Shown: positions 11,460 to 22,835, counted from the stretch's first letter. The stretch: DNA of 64,000 nt from Mesorhabditis belari (GCA_958450365.1 CAUEEP010000886.1:62001-126000); one strand, 5' to 3'. The notes: generated by a model not told the origin, from the letters alone. Program-made: numbers and translations.

Positions 11460-12118
11460 AAGAATTTGATTCAATTTTGACAGTAATAAACCTGTTAAAC
11501 ATGGACTAGAATCGGAAGTATCGAATTTTCAATGAATGAGACAAAGAATCGATGCCGTTGAATGGAGATTGGAGAGATTTCCCTTGGAAACAGAGCTTTG
11601 GTGAGAACTTGAAGAGCTTTCTCCGTTTACTCACAAAATTTCATAACTAGAGAAGAATTTGATTCAATTTTACAACAATAAACTTGAAGAATTTGATTCA
11701 ATTTTACAACAATAACTTGTTAAACATGGACTAGAATCCGAATTAAAGAATCCGATTTTCAATGAATGGGACAAAGAATCGATGCCGTTGAATGAAGATT
11801 GGAGAGATTTCCCATATGCGAGTCCAAACACAAATAGAGTTTTGGTGAGAACTTCAAGAGCATTCTCCGTTTACTCACAAAATTTCATAACTAGAGAAGA
11901 ATTTGATTCGATTTTACAACAATAAACTTGTTAAACATGGACTAGAAACCGAATTATCGAATTTTCATCGAATGGGATAAAGAATCGATGCCGTTGAATG
12001 GCATAGGAGATTGAAGAGATTGGAGAGATTTCCCATATGCGAGTCCAAACACAAACAGAGTTTTGGTGAGAAATTCAAGAGCTTTCTCCGTTCATGAAAT
12101 TTCATAACTAGAGAAGAT
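11460..12118. repeat. Long tandem repeat, about 210-235 bp, three copies
   Basis: Each unit has 'TTAAACATGGACTAGAA', 'AAAGAATCGATGCCGTTGAA', 'GGAGAGATTTCCC' and 'CATAACTAGAGAAGA'. Units differ by small insertions. Confidence 0.8.
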
Positions 12119-12679
12119 TGGATAAATCTCACGTTTTCTCTCAAACTCTTAATGAAAATAGTTGCTCAAATTTGGCAAAACGAATGGTTATGATTGACTG
12201 TAAGAAAGAAAACCAAAGAAAAGATCGATAGACTCAATAAAATGAATATCTCGAATCGATTTAGAAACTTTATTTGACCTTGAAAGCTATTTAGAAATAA
12301 AGTCTAGACAAAGTTAGATGAAAAAAACGAAATTAATTAATTAATACAATTTGTATTTCATGCTAAGTACTTAAAAGTATTCATTTTAAAACAAAAAAAA
12401 AACAAAGCCTGATTCATGAAGAAGAATGAAAAGAGAAAGCAGCGGAGACCCGGAGAATGAATCAATCGCTGTCGAAAGCTCAAGACTAGCATCGAATATT
12501 CGATTTGTACAATTCGTAATCAAAAAATGTATCTAAAAAGTTGAATGCTTCAAAAAAATACAATTCTACAACCAAATACCCTAAATTTAAAAGTCAATTT
12601 TCACTTTTTCGTTACTTCATTTCAATTCGATTTTCAACAACGATTTCTCCGCTTTACTTTTGAAAATAGTACTGTAAAA

Positions 12680-13020
12680 CTGGTTTAAATCGGTGTAACT
12701 GTCAAACTGGTTAAAACCATTTTAAAAAAACCCACACACGGTACTGTAAAAGCCGTATAGTACAAGTATAGTACTGTAAAAGCCGTATAGTACAAGCATA
12801 GCACTGTAAAGGCCGTATAGTACAAGTATAGTACTGTAAAAGCCGTATAGTACAAGCATAGCACTGTCAAGGCCGTATAGTACAAGTATAGTACTGTAAA
12901 AGCCGTCTAGTACAAGTGTAGTACTGTAAAAGCCGTATATTACAAGTATAGTAACTGTAAAAACCGGTTTAAATGGGTGTAAAACCGGTTAAAACCATTT
13001 CAAAAAAATCCACACATGGT
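12680..13020. repeat. 30-bp minisatellite (about 7 copies) between related flanks
   Basis: Core 12741-12952 on 'GTACTGTAAAAGCCGTATAG' TACAAGTATA. The flanks 'AAACTGGTTAAAACCATTTT' and 'AAACCGGTTAAAACCATTTC' form a direct repeat around it. Confidence 0.82.
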
Positions 13021-13317
13021 TAATTAATAACAGAATGCTTTCGTTGAAGTAAAAAGCGGTTCTTCTTTGATTCCCTTTCACTCTCACGGTCAAAGGTGAC
13101 ATTTTTGTGAGACAAAAGAGATCACTCTGTGGGTGAACTCACACTAATTGAAGATGAAAAAGAATGGGGAAAGAAAGCGGTTTCTTTATAATAATAGAAC
13201 AGAATGAGAAGGAGAAGGAAGTGCTGAAAAGACCCATGCTGTGACATTCAAGAGTTTAGTTGAATAGTTGGGATAGGTTTTTGGTCATGGAAGTTGCTTG
13301 GGTGAGTGAATTTAGAG

Positions 13318-13408
13318 CTCGTAGACTCGAACCCGAGCAAAAAATGAATGCCTTGCTTTGTATACGGGCGCTTTATCCGCTCGGCCACTTGATCATATTG
13401 GCGAGGCG
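13318..13408 (-). other. tRNA-like sequence, family D
   Basis: Minus strand: 'TGGCCGAGCGGATAAAGCGC' then CCGTATACAAAGCAAGG and 'CTCGGGTTCGAGTCTACGAG'. The middle is shared with 27361-27441. Confidence 0.5.
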
Positions 13409-14396
13409 CTGGAAAAGCCTTTTGCGCGAGATGTTGAAATTTCTGTGTCACGTTCGGCAGTCGCTCATCGCTCCATTTTCCGAATTCCAAAAGAGCTAGT
13501 AGCAGATCGGTGTGCCAGATGGCAAGAGATTACGCGTGCACACAAAGAACACCAGTCACTTTACACAGTGATTTTTCTTTTGTTCTGTAAATGATTTCCA
13601 AATGTGATTTAATGTTAATAATTTGTGTCCTGGATTGTAGAATCTATTAGCGGAGTTTATTTTATTTATTTTAATCCTTTTTCCCAAAAAAAAAGTCATA
13701 ACATGAGTCAAAATATGAATTAAACTTTTGAAATATATCTATTTGAAAAATGGCAATGATACAGTGGAATTAAAAAGAGAAAAGCTACATCAAAGCGTTT
13801 TCCGATGATGGAAGAGCGGGCTATAAAATGTTTTATTTATTTGGGGTATGGTAAAGAGATTGTAAAGATGGGTTGCTCATGTAGAAAAGGGAGAAAAGAA
13901 GAGGGCACAAGTGCTTATCACCATCAACACGCGCATTCACTTCTTTTCACCCTTCTTTTCACCCTTTGAGCTCTTTCTTTCCCAAAAATTCCTTCTTTTC
14001 ACTATATTAGCTCGGTTTTAAAAGAGAAAAAGAGAATAATTGAGGTTTTGAAGATAAAAAACAGTAGATTAAAGTTTAATTGAAAAATTTCCCCTATCTG
14101 CGAAGATTTTTGAGAATTTTGGATTCAACATTTGATTCAATTTGACCCAACAACGTGCCAATATTATTTTTTCATAAGATGAAGCAAATAATGACTTCCA
14201 GAAGTTATAGACTATTTCAAAAAGTGGTCTAAGTTTAAAAAAATCAAGCTTTAGAGTTAAGGCTGGCTTTTAAGCTCAAAGAATTTTATGAAATTTTGCA
14301 AAAATTTCCATAAAATATTTAGAAATTTCTTCAATTTTAGCCCAAATTTATCCCAATTTGCTGATCGATTTATATTATAAAAAATTCAAATTCAAA

Positions 14397-14470
14397 GGCC
14401 GAGAGGTGATCCAATCTCGGGACATCAGGATGCCGTATGGACGACGGACCAAGGAACGGAACTCGACGAA
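14397..14470 (+). mobile_element. Short copy of the LINE fragment
   Basis: About 74 bp nearly identical to 15289-15362 ('GGCCGAGAGGTGATCCAATC' through 'GGAACGGAACTCGACGA'). It ends exactly where the 13-bp minisatellite at 14471 begins. Confidence 0.75.
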
Positions 14471-14680
14471 ATTCTTAAATGCAAACTCTTAAATGCAAAC
14501 TCTTAAATACAAACCCTTAAATACAAACCCTTAAATCCAAATTCTTAAATCCAAACTCTTAAATCCAAATTCTTAAATCCAAATTCTTAAATGCAAACTC
14601 TTAAATGCAAACCCTTAAATGCAAATACTCAAATTCAAATGCTCAAATGCAAATGCTCAAATTCAATCTCAAATCCTCTC
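14471..14680. repeat. 13-bp minisatellite
   Basis: About 14 units of 'CTTAAATGCAAAC' type, starting exactly at the end of a LINE fragment copy. Confidence 0.85.
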
Positions 14681-15084
14681 AAACTAAAATCTAGCGCCTA
14701 GGCAGATCAGTGTTTAGTTTATTGTTACATTTTGAGTATTATGATGGGATCAGTGATTTGAGAATTGTAGCACTGATCGAAAAATAGATCTCTCTTCAGA
14801 TCGTAAAACGAAATTTACGTTTTCTAAGAACGAAGAGTGTGTCCTTCAAATAATTCGAGTTTTCTCAATCGTAACTTTGCCGCGAAAACGGATAATCCAT
14901 CAAAAAATGACTAGCCGACAAATCTAGGTCATAAAATCTTATCATCAACAAAATTGAGAAGATTTATTTCATTTCATAGGGATTAATGTTTTAAGAAGAC
15001 TTACAATCTAACTATTGGATATTTTATGAAATATTTCTTTTAAATACAATATAAATATTGAATATCTTTCACTAGGGGCCTAGA

Positions 15085-15645
15085 AGAGGAAGGGCCTGCG
15101 GTCTATTCCATCCAATCTGTCAAGTCTGCCCGTCGGCGCGGGATAGTCGTGGGCTCGACTTTTGTCGGTTCCCCTCCGAGCGCCCCAGCCCGGCCATCGG
15201 AGTATCATCGGCTACAACAACTACACTTCTGCCTCAGTACCCCGTACGGCCTCACTGCTCTCTTCCGGCATCGAGGGATCAAGCAAAGGCCGAGAGGTGA
15301 TCCAATCTCGGGACATCAGGATGCCATATGGACGACGGACTAAGGAACGGAACTCGACGACAAAGCCCAGGCCTTCGACTCTGCACTTCAACGCCAGGAC
15401 AGAGGCGAATGGCGACCTGCTCATACTCGGCCACAAAGTCACCAACAAGAACATCGGAGGAGTAGGCTTCCTGGTCAACAACGTCAACGTGCCACTCGTC
15501 GATAGCCATGAGTTCATCTCTCCACGACTCGCAGTCCTCCACCTCAAGCCACCGAGAAACCGCGACATCGCCGTCTACAGCTGCTACGCCCCAACCTCCG
15601 CAGCCGAGGAAGACGAACGAGAACCAGGAACAACCAAGATAGGAA
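15085..15645 (+). mobile_element. Non-LTR retrotransposon fragment, AP-endonuclease domain
   Basis: A GC-rich island, unlike the AT-rich surroundings. The frame 15162-15656 reads GGVGFLVNNVNVPLVDSHEF, SPRLAVLHL and IAVYSCYAPTSAAEEDE, which are the endonuclease-domain landmarks of RTE/'craniofacial development protein 2-like' LINE proteins. The N-terminal part of the domain and all reverse transcriptase sequence are missing, and the tail after 15645 is unrelated. It is a 5'-region fragment, hence a dead copy. Its GC content points to transfer from, or retention of, another codon bias. Confidence 0.72.
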
Positions 15646-16079
15646 ACACGGAATGACAGTAGCAAGGGATAGAGAAATGTGGAAGCAGGTTGTGTTGTGA
15701 AGCAATGTGGAAGCGCAAAATAGGAACACCTAAGTGCGAAGACAGACAAAAAAAATATCTTTTGCTATCCGTTGTGAATAGTGAAAGCCATTTGTCATCA
15801 CTTGTTCGGCATTTCTTTTCTATCAATTTTCCACTTGAAAACATTGCAATAGAACGATAGAGACATTTAAAAAGAGAATATAATTGCAGATAAAAGAATG
15901 TTTATTTTTCGTAATCTTTCATTTCAGATTTTTCTCGTTTTATGATTTTAAATAAAATGGAATCAAAAATTAAGGAAAATAAATAAAATTTCAAAAAGAG
16001 ACGATAGCTTTCTGGTCACTTTTTAGAAAACTTTTACTGAAATATTGACTCCTTTCTTTAAGAAACAATATTTATACTT

Positions 16080-16165
16080 AAGAAATAGAAAAATAGAAAA
16101 GAAAAAGAAATAGAAAAATAGAAAGAAATAGAAAGATAGAAATAGAAAGATAGAAAGAAATGAAG
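16080..16165. repeat. AGAAATAGAAA simple repeat
   Basis: Irregular units of AGAAATAG and AAAGATAG. Confidence 0.75.
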
Positions 16166-16193
16166 TCATTTTTAATGAAGTCACAGACCTTGA

Positions 16194-16409
16194 ATGAGTG
16201 GAACGCTTTTAGAGAATCTGGGTGGAATTTGTGAGAAGAAAAACTTCTGTGAAAGGTCTCCGGTAGGTGATTTCAAGGTCGAACCGGTTAATTGTGCCGT
16301 CAGGAAAACGGGAAAAGAAAGAAATGAAAGAAGAAGAAGAAGAAGAAAAAAGTGGAGGATGCTTGGAGGGATTTTGTCGCAAAAGCTTTTCTTTGTAAAG
16401 CGGTTGTAA
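16194..16409 (+). CDS. Small ATG ORF, 71 aa, uncertain
   Basis: ATG 16194 opens MSGTLLENLGGICEKKNFCE and runs through an arginine-rich stretch caused by an AGA repeat (about 16330-16360). The repeat-borne centre argues against coding. Reported only as a weak possibility. Confidence 0.12.
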   Translation: MSGTLLENLGGICEKKNFCERSPVGDFKVEPVNCAVRKTGKERNERRRRRRKKWRMLGGILSQKLFFVKRL

Positions 16410-16674
16410 GTTGTTGTAAGGAGGGTGGTTTTTCGGGGAGTGAGACTAGATTTCGGAGAAGCAAATGGAGTGTCGATAAGACTTTTGCCTAGTTGATGGA
16501 AGCCGGGATTTGAAAATTTAAAAATGAATAATGAATCATTTGTCGACTATACTGCCAGTTTACACCTCGATTTTGATAGCATTCATTAAGCTTTGTGATT
16601 TCTCATCGAATCATACAAAAATTCGGCTGTTGAACGCTGGTTTTCGAAAATATTCGCGGCTTCGCGATTCAAGC

Positions 16675-16698
16675 TTTAGGCTTAGGCTTAGGCTTAGG
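16675..16698. repeat. Interstitial telomere repeat, (TTAGGC) nearly x4
   Basis: 'TTAGGCTTAGGCTTAGGC' plus TTAGG: three full units and one partial unit of the nematode telomeric hexamer, directly before the GATTCAA minisatellite. Confidence 0.75.
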
Positions 16699-17100
16699 AG
16701 CTCAAGATTCAAGATTCAAGACTCAAGATTCAAGATTCAAGCTTCAAGATTCAAGTCTTAAGATTCAAGATTCAAGATGCAAGATTCAAGATTCAAGCTT
16801 CAAGCTTCAAGATTCAAGATTCAAGCTTCAAGCTTCAAGATTCAAGTCTTAAGATTCAAGATTCAAGATTCAAGCTTCAAGATTCAAGATTCAAGATTCA
16901 AGATTCATGATTCAAGCTTCAAGATTCAAGTCTTAAGATTCAAGATTCAAGATTCAAGCTTCAAGATTCAAGATTCAAGATTCAAGCTTCAAGATTCAAG
17001 CTTCAAGATTCAAGATTCAAGCTTCAAGATTCAAGATTCAAGCTTCAAGATTCAAACTTCAACCTTCAACCTTCAAATCTTAAGATTCAAGATTTGCAAT
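16699..17100. repeat. GATTCAA/GCTTCAA heptamer satellite
   Basis: About 55 heptamers in higher-order blocks such as 'AGATTCAAGTCTTAAGATTC'. It creates two spurious ORFs rich in S-R-F-K. Confidence 0.88.
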
Positions 17101-17332
17101 CAAGATGATGTTCAAGTAGATTTTTGATTTGGATTTCTTGATTTTATGATGATATGATGGATTTTGATGGCTCTATTATGGTTTTCTTTCTCAGTTAGCT
17201 AAGTTTTTCCGATAGATAGGGAATTTCCATATTTCTCACCACTACCATTAGATTTTTATTGAATAAAACTCTTTATAATGGTATTGCTATTTTCTTTGAT
17301 GGTGCAAAGTTCGGAAAACAGTATCCAGGTGG

Positions 17333-17384
17333 CCCGTGTGGCTGGCGAGCATTCTACCACCGAGCCGAGCCGAGCCAACCATGA
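17333..17384 (-). other. tRNA-Gly (GCC)-like fragment
   Basis: Minus strand: 'GGTGGTAGAATGCTCGCCAG' CCACACGGGC, the D-arm and anticodon arm (GCC) of a Gly tRNA; the T-arm and 3' acceptor are missing. Preceded by a GGCTC repeat. Confidence 0.55.
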
Positions 17385-17399
17385 AAGAAACTAGCAATA

Positions 17400-18585
17400 T
17401 CGTTATAAAGAGCTTTATTCAATACACGATAAATCTAGTGATAGTGGTTAGTGGTTAGTTGATTCTCATAACTAATGACCATAACAAATGGCCATAACAA
17501 ATGTTTGCTGTATATGGAAAGTCCCTATCTATTAGCAAACGAATCTGTCTATAGGAATGTACTTTAACCAAAGCATAGCACCGGTTTACTGTAGCCAGAT
17601 CATCAAATAGACTCTAGAAAGGCTCTAAAAGGAAAGAAAGATTCCGGTAGTGTTAAGCAGAGGACACAGTATCATTTTATTATGAAAATCGGTAAGCCGG
17701 TAACCGGTAAGCGGTATCTTCGTGAATGTGTTAAGCTTCAAATAAGTAAATCTTTTTTTTCAAATAAGTAAATAAGATTTTCTCTGGGTTAACTATGAGA
17801 TTTTCAAATTCTTTCTTCAATACATCCGGTACCTTATTCAAAAATACAGTAACTCCAGTACTCCTTAAGGAAAAGATGCTTGTAAAAAGGGCAATTGACC
17901 TTCACAATTTGAAGGAAAGAGAGAGAGAGAGAGAGAGAGAAAGAAAGGCCCACCACCTGCACATAGATTACCCGTTATACACTTCGCCCCATCTTATCCT
18001 CTTTTCTCTTTTCTCTTTTTCTTTTCTTTATTCTTTCAAGTCCCATAGAAATCTCTTGTGTTTCCTTTTTTTTCTTTATCCAATCCACGCGAAGTCCAGC
18101 GACATATTCTCAAAAAGAAAAACTCAAAAATGAGTGAGAAACAAAGAATTGTGGCGCCGGAAGGCAAAAATTGGCACCTTTGAGGGGAAAAGAGGGGAGT
18201 TTCCCAGAAGGACTCAGGTCAACATTGTAAAAAGCGAGAGAATGGAATAAGGATGAATATGGTAGAAAAAGAAAAACCCCATTTTTAAGCGCTATTGTAA
18301 TTTTAGTTTCTTTTTCTGTAGCAGAAGAAGTGACTTGTAAATAGACTCCTAAAAAAAAGGGAATCTCAATGAAAAGGGATTGAGCAGACTGTTTTCAAAA
18401 GTCATGGCTAACCGGGCTAAACCAATTCAAAATCAATGCTAGAGTAAGCTATGAAAAGCCATAAAAAGATTTCAAAAAGCATTAGAGATCGGAAATTTTG
18501 AGGTAGAGTTGTGATTGGCTTGTTGGCATTGTTGGCCTTGTTGAGGTTAAGCTGTGATCGGGTTGGGCTGGTTAGGGCTAGGACT
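17400..18585. other. No gene seen; CT/GA tracts
   Basis: A (GA) run at 17920-17945 and a TTTCTC tract at 18000-18070. A 36-bp stretch 'CATAACAAATGTTTGCTGTA' recurs at 19145. Confidence 0.4.
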
Positions 18586-18589
18586 TTTG

Positions 18590-18762
18590 GTCTAGGAACA
18601 GGTCTAGAAACAGGTCTAGGAACAGGCCTAGAAACAGGTCTAGGAACAGGTCTAGGAACCAGGCTAGAAACAGGTCTAGGAACAGGTCTAGGAACAGGTC
18701 TAGGAACAGGTCTAGGAACAGGTCTAGGAACAGGTCTAGAAACAGGTCTAGGAACTGAACAT
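18590..18762. repeat. 12-bp minisatellite AGGTCTAGGAAC
   Basis: About 14 units; encodes a GLGT-repeat frame with no ATG. Confidence 0.88.
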
Positions 18763-19659
18763 GGATGACAAGACTGATAACTTAAAAGCCAGTAAAAAGC
18801 TATGAACTAAAAGTTCATACGGTAATCGTCAAAATTTGAGGGAGAATGAAAATGCTGAAAAAACAAAGCTTTTCAAAAAAATTGAACTATTATTGATATT
18901 GGATTATAGAAGGGACGAGGAGGGGAAAACGATTCGAAAACGTGGATTTATTTCTCGTCTAGTAAGCAGTGTCAACACACATATGTTTTGCGCGTAATTC
19001 GAGACTTCCCACCGGGCCATCGGTAGGATTGGGCTCTTGTTGAAGAGAGCAGAATATATTGAGGAGAGCGAATGGTGACACCGAGTGCTAATCCCCTTCA
19101 CCGCCCTCCATCTATCCACTCATCACATAATTCTCATAACTAATGGCCATAACAAATGTTTGCTGTATGTTTGCTTATTGCTTAAGCAATTCCCGAAAAA
19201 TTTCATCGCTAGGTATAAGATTTCAGTTAAAGGAATTGTTTTGAATGTGAGAACATTTTAAATTTTAAAGCCACAACAAATTTGTGACATTCTAGAGCAA
19301 GCATAGCTGTAAAATATAATAATTATAAGGAAACTGTTGTTGATGAAAGCGTTTGTTGGTTTTAGTTATCGAATTGGCGCTGGATTTTGGCGGCTCACTT
19401 TGAAATTGGATCAATCCACCGACAAATTGCAGCATCAATCAACCTATTATAGGATGAATGCAATGTGTACTTATGAAATTAATTTTGTGCCGCAAAACAA
19501 CCATAGTGATTCAATTGAGTTCTTTAAGCTTTGCTCAAGTGGGTTTTGTAGAAATACAGCCTTGAGGCAAGAATTGATTCCAAAAATTTGGGCATAGAAC
19601 CAACCCAGTCACTCACTCCTTCCCCTTTACGGATCGGCTTGCGAAAATTTGATTTCGAC

Positions 19660-19805
19660 AAGTCGATGGCTTTGAATGAAGTCGATGGCTTTGAATGAAG
19701 TCGATGGCTTTGAATGAAGTCGATGGCTTTGAATGAAGTCGATGGCTTTGAATGAAGTCGATGGCTTTGGATGAAGTCAATGGCTATGGATGAAGTCGAT
19801 GGCTC
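19660..19805. repeat. 19-bp minisatellite GAAGTCGATGGCTTTGAAT
   Basis: About seven units, the last ones diverged. Confidence 0.85.
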
Positions 19806-19854
19806 GGACCCCGTTTCGGATCCCGTTTCGGATTCCGAAAGGGAACCCCTATCC

Positions 19855-20020
19855 GGAGGATGTGCCAGAAAGCGAGCGATTACCCGGCCACATAAAGAAC
19901 ACCTCGCAAATCACTTTACAGTGATTTTTCTTCTGTTCCATGATTCTCAAATAAGATTTAATGTTAAAAATGTGTGCCCTAGATCGTAGAATCTTTTGGC
20001 GGAGTTCATTTTAACCCTAT
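19855..20020 (+). repeat. Dispersed repeat, also at 13510-13680 (heads at 8563 and 27522)
   Basis: 'TGTGCCAGAAAGCGAGCGAT' through 'CTTTACAGTGATTTTTCTTC' to 'GCGGAGTTCATTTTA'. The 13510 copy matches throughout; 8563-8612 and 27522-27562 keep only the first 40-50 bp. Confidence 0.7.
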
Positions 20021-20447
20021 AAATGTGAAAAAGAACCGAATTGGCTTTGGGTTTTGCATATGATAACTTTCATAATGAAAAGACTCGTTTTTTCCTTAAG
20101 ACCTAGATTTCCCGGACCAATGGATTTGTTAATTTTTTCTAGATAAATTTAAGCAGCTAACAATCGAAAGTCAAAACAAGAATAGTTTTATTGAATAAAA
20201 GTTTTATAACTGGTTCCAATCGTGCAAATCTTTCTTTTCATCTTTATTTCCCCTTGTCGATGGTTATTTCAAGAATCCAATTGGATAGATCAAATCGAAT
20301 CAAGACGATTCTCAAGTATTTGCGCCAGCTGGAAGAAGGGAAGATCTCAACAAGGCGATCAAATGGAAAATGAGGGAATAGATTGGATAATTTATCAATA
20401 ACTCTTTGAAAAACAAAGTTTTACTACCTAAATAAGCAGCTCGATAA

Positions 20448-20670
20448 TACAGTACAGGAAAATGAAATATGATATTTGAAAAACGATCGTCACTTTCGCG
20501 CGTCTGTAACTCCATTGTCTTTGAGTTTAAACTATTAGTGTTATGCATTTTCTGAAAGCTCTTTTCAAGAACTGCACAATGGTAATATTTAGAATTACGG
20601 TAAAGACAATGGAGTTACGAAAATGACGATCTTTCTTCAAATATCATATTACATTGTCCAGTAGCGTATA
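20448..20670. mobile_element. Fold-back family G, copy 3
   Basis: 'TACAGTACAGGAAAATGAAA' to 'CATTGTCCAGTAGCGTA'. It abuts an exon-like ORF at 20674. Confidence 0.78.
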
Positions 20671-20673
20671 TAA

Positions 20674-20922
20674 AAGCGGGAAAGAAAGAAAAATCAAAGC
20701 AAGTCAGAATTTGACAAACAATTTGCCGATCTATTGAATAGCAACGCCAGTCAAAGCAAATTACAGAGCTTGAATCAAATTTTATCGAATCAAATTCTAA
20801 ACATGGATGAAATTAGGCAAATTTTCATAAATGGGACTTCATCGATGCGAGAACAATTTCCCGATTTTCCGCCAACAATTGGGGGAAAGAGGGGAAGAAA
20901 TCGAGAGAATTCGCATAATTGA
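20674..20922 (+). CDS. Hypothetical ORF abutting a fold-back element
   Basis: Open frame of about 82 codons to the stop at 20920-20922, beginning immediately after the right end of the fold-back element at 20448-20670. It reads KSEFDKQFADLLNSNASQSK, then NMDEIRQIFINGTSSMREQF and PDFPPTIGGKRGRNRENSHN. The composition is protein-like and differs from its surroundings. The only in-frame ATG (20802) lies well inside, so it is more likely the 3' exon of a gene broken by the element than a complete small gene. Not recognised. Confidence 0.28.
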   Translation, partial: KRERKKNQSKSEFDKQFADLLNSNASQSKLQSLNQILSNQILNMDEIRQIFINGTSSMREQFPDFPPTIGGKRGRNRENSHN

Positions 20923-21254
20923 CGGAAGTGGTCACTAAGGGTTTAAAGGGGAAAGGTGTGGGGTTGAGAAAATCCGAAAATTCTATGCAAATTGCTTCGT
21001 GAAAGGTTTGATCGTCTGAGCTGAGCAGCAAGGTTGTCAAATTTACGGCTTGCTTAAGTGTCAAGTTGTTAAACTCTCCGATAGACAACTTGGATAATCG
21101 AATCTTGTATACAGGGATTTATAGTAGAGTATGTTCCTCGCGAGTAATGCGTTTTTTTTTTAAAACGCACGCTTGGGAAAAACTTTAGCAAAAAGCGTCT
21201 TTTAGCAAAAATTATTGCAAAAAATGACGCAAAAATCATGAGCCCCGCATTATA

Positions 21255-21555
21255 TACGACACTTTTTAAAGATACTCAGCTGTTTAATTGATTTCATGGG
21301 AAATTCCCAATTACATGCACATTTGAACATAGTAGGCCCAAAACCATTGTTTTTTCTTGGAGTGAAAATTCTCATCCTTCAAAATCCTGCAGAAAGCTTG
21401 GCACGAGCTGGACACGCCCTACCTTCTCACCGCGAGAGTAGGGAGAAATTACCGTACTATTGCAAAAATTGCCGCAAAAAAATCACGAGTGACGACTTAT
21501 ATACGACACTTTTTAAAGATACTCAGCCGTTTAACTGATTTCATGGGAAATTCCC
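21255..21555. repeat. 57-bp direct repeat pair
   Basis: 'TATATACGACACTTTTTAAA' through 'GATTTCATGGGAAATTCCC' at 21255-21311 and 21497-21553. Confidence 0.78.
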
Positions 21556-21932
21556 GTCCAATGTAAAGATATTGAAGATTACTCGTCGTGTAAAGAGGAT
21601 TACTCGTAGTTACTCGACGAAAAAAAACGTCGATTAATCGAGTAAAAGATACCCATACAAATTTACTCGAGTAATTACTTATAATTTAACACTCTAATTT
21701 ATAGGGACTCACTTCTGAGGGTCGAGCTCAGCGACAACTCAATGAATCCGTATGAAATTTTTGGAGGTGATTTTTGACAACTTTGTAAGGTCAGATAAAG
21801 ATTCTAGAAGCACCAATCAGTTAGAAAATTGGTTTGGCGACAGGGGGACTTCAAATTCTTAACTTAAGCATAACTCTTGAAAGTCAATGATCATTATTTT
21901 GTGGAGTGACGATGCTGGTCAATGAAAGGAAA

Positions 21933-22154
21933 TACCGTATTCTTTCTAATAGTAGTGCACGGCACCGAGCCGAGTTGATGCCTATTTTACGGTTTCCAAT
22001 TTTTCCCAGAGGCTCAACACTTTAATCCTCCACAAGATCTCATCGTCAGCTACATTTTCCGACCCCACATCGATAGGTTCTGATAAGCGCTTTTCGAGAT
22101 TTCGAGTAATTTAGACGACGATCAGGGTGCACTACTATTAGAGAAAATACGGTA
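21933..22154. mobile_element. CCGTA-end fold-back element, subfamily 1
   Basis: Second copy of the 3921-4142 element: same ends, same 'GAGCCGAGTTG' and 'CCCACATCGATAGGTTCTGA' interior, same orientation. Confidence 0.82.
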
Positions 22155-22411
22155 AGCGTTTTTAATGGCTACAGTTTATGCAGCAAGCCAACCCGTGGTT
22201 TAATTTCAACGAGCATGGTGCGTTTCATTGCTCTCCGCTTGGGATAACTCCGAACCAGCGACCAACCGAGCTCAATCGAAACCGAAACTCAACTCAACTC
22301 AACTCAACTCAGACCAACCGAGCTGCTTAACTTGGCAGATCGGACGGGATGCCGTGTTTCAACGTGGCGAGAACGTAAACGGATTTTGACAAATTCTCCT
22401 CCTTTAGTTAT

Positions 22412-22765
22412 TCTGATAGATTGCGACTCTTTGGTCTTGAAACGTTATACCAACGCCGCCTTATCATCGATTTAGTGGAATGCTTTAAAATTGTTAAAGG
22501 TATTCATCCCGACCCCCTTTTTTCTGCTTTCTTTGAATTGGGCTCTCTACGGGGCGCCTCCAGGGGCCTTTTCTCATACGCCAACCTTCCGTTTCCTCTA
22601 AAAGCTCCCACAATTTCTTTTTTAATCGAGTTATTAAATTGTGGAACCTTTTACCCCGTCATGTTCGTGATATTCCCACCTTGCCTAGATTTAAATCCGC
22701 AATTTCGGCAATTGATTTGACAGCTCTTTAATTCTTTCTTGAGGTATCTTTTTATCTTTTGGGTG
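22412..22765 (+). mobile_element. LINE 3' fragment (CR1/Jockey-type reverse transcriptase C-terminus)
   Basis: Frames switching by indels read LVECFKIVKGIHPDPLFSAF and then NRVIKLWNLLPRHVRDIPTL followed by PRFKSAIS. This matches the conserved end of CR1-like reverse transcriptase ORFs ('...F..R.vrlWN.LP..v....sl..FK..l'). Frameshifted and truncated; inactive. Confidence 0.65.
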
Positions 22766-22835
22766 TGATTTGAGTGGCGTCCTGGGTGATTATTGTGACC
22801 TTGTTTTGTCGCTATTCAACTGAATAAAGCATATA

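Noticed and set aside
16531..17127. ORFs rich in QDSRFKIQ repeats
   Set aside because: Produced by the heptamer satellite, open in several frames by composition.
18511..18768. ORF with a hydrophobic, signal-like start followed by GLGTGLET repeats
   Set aside because: It has no ATG (starts at GTG, with a stop close upstream), and the body is the 12-bp minisatellite.
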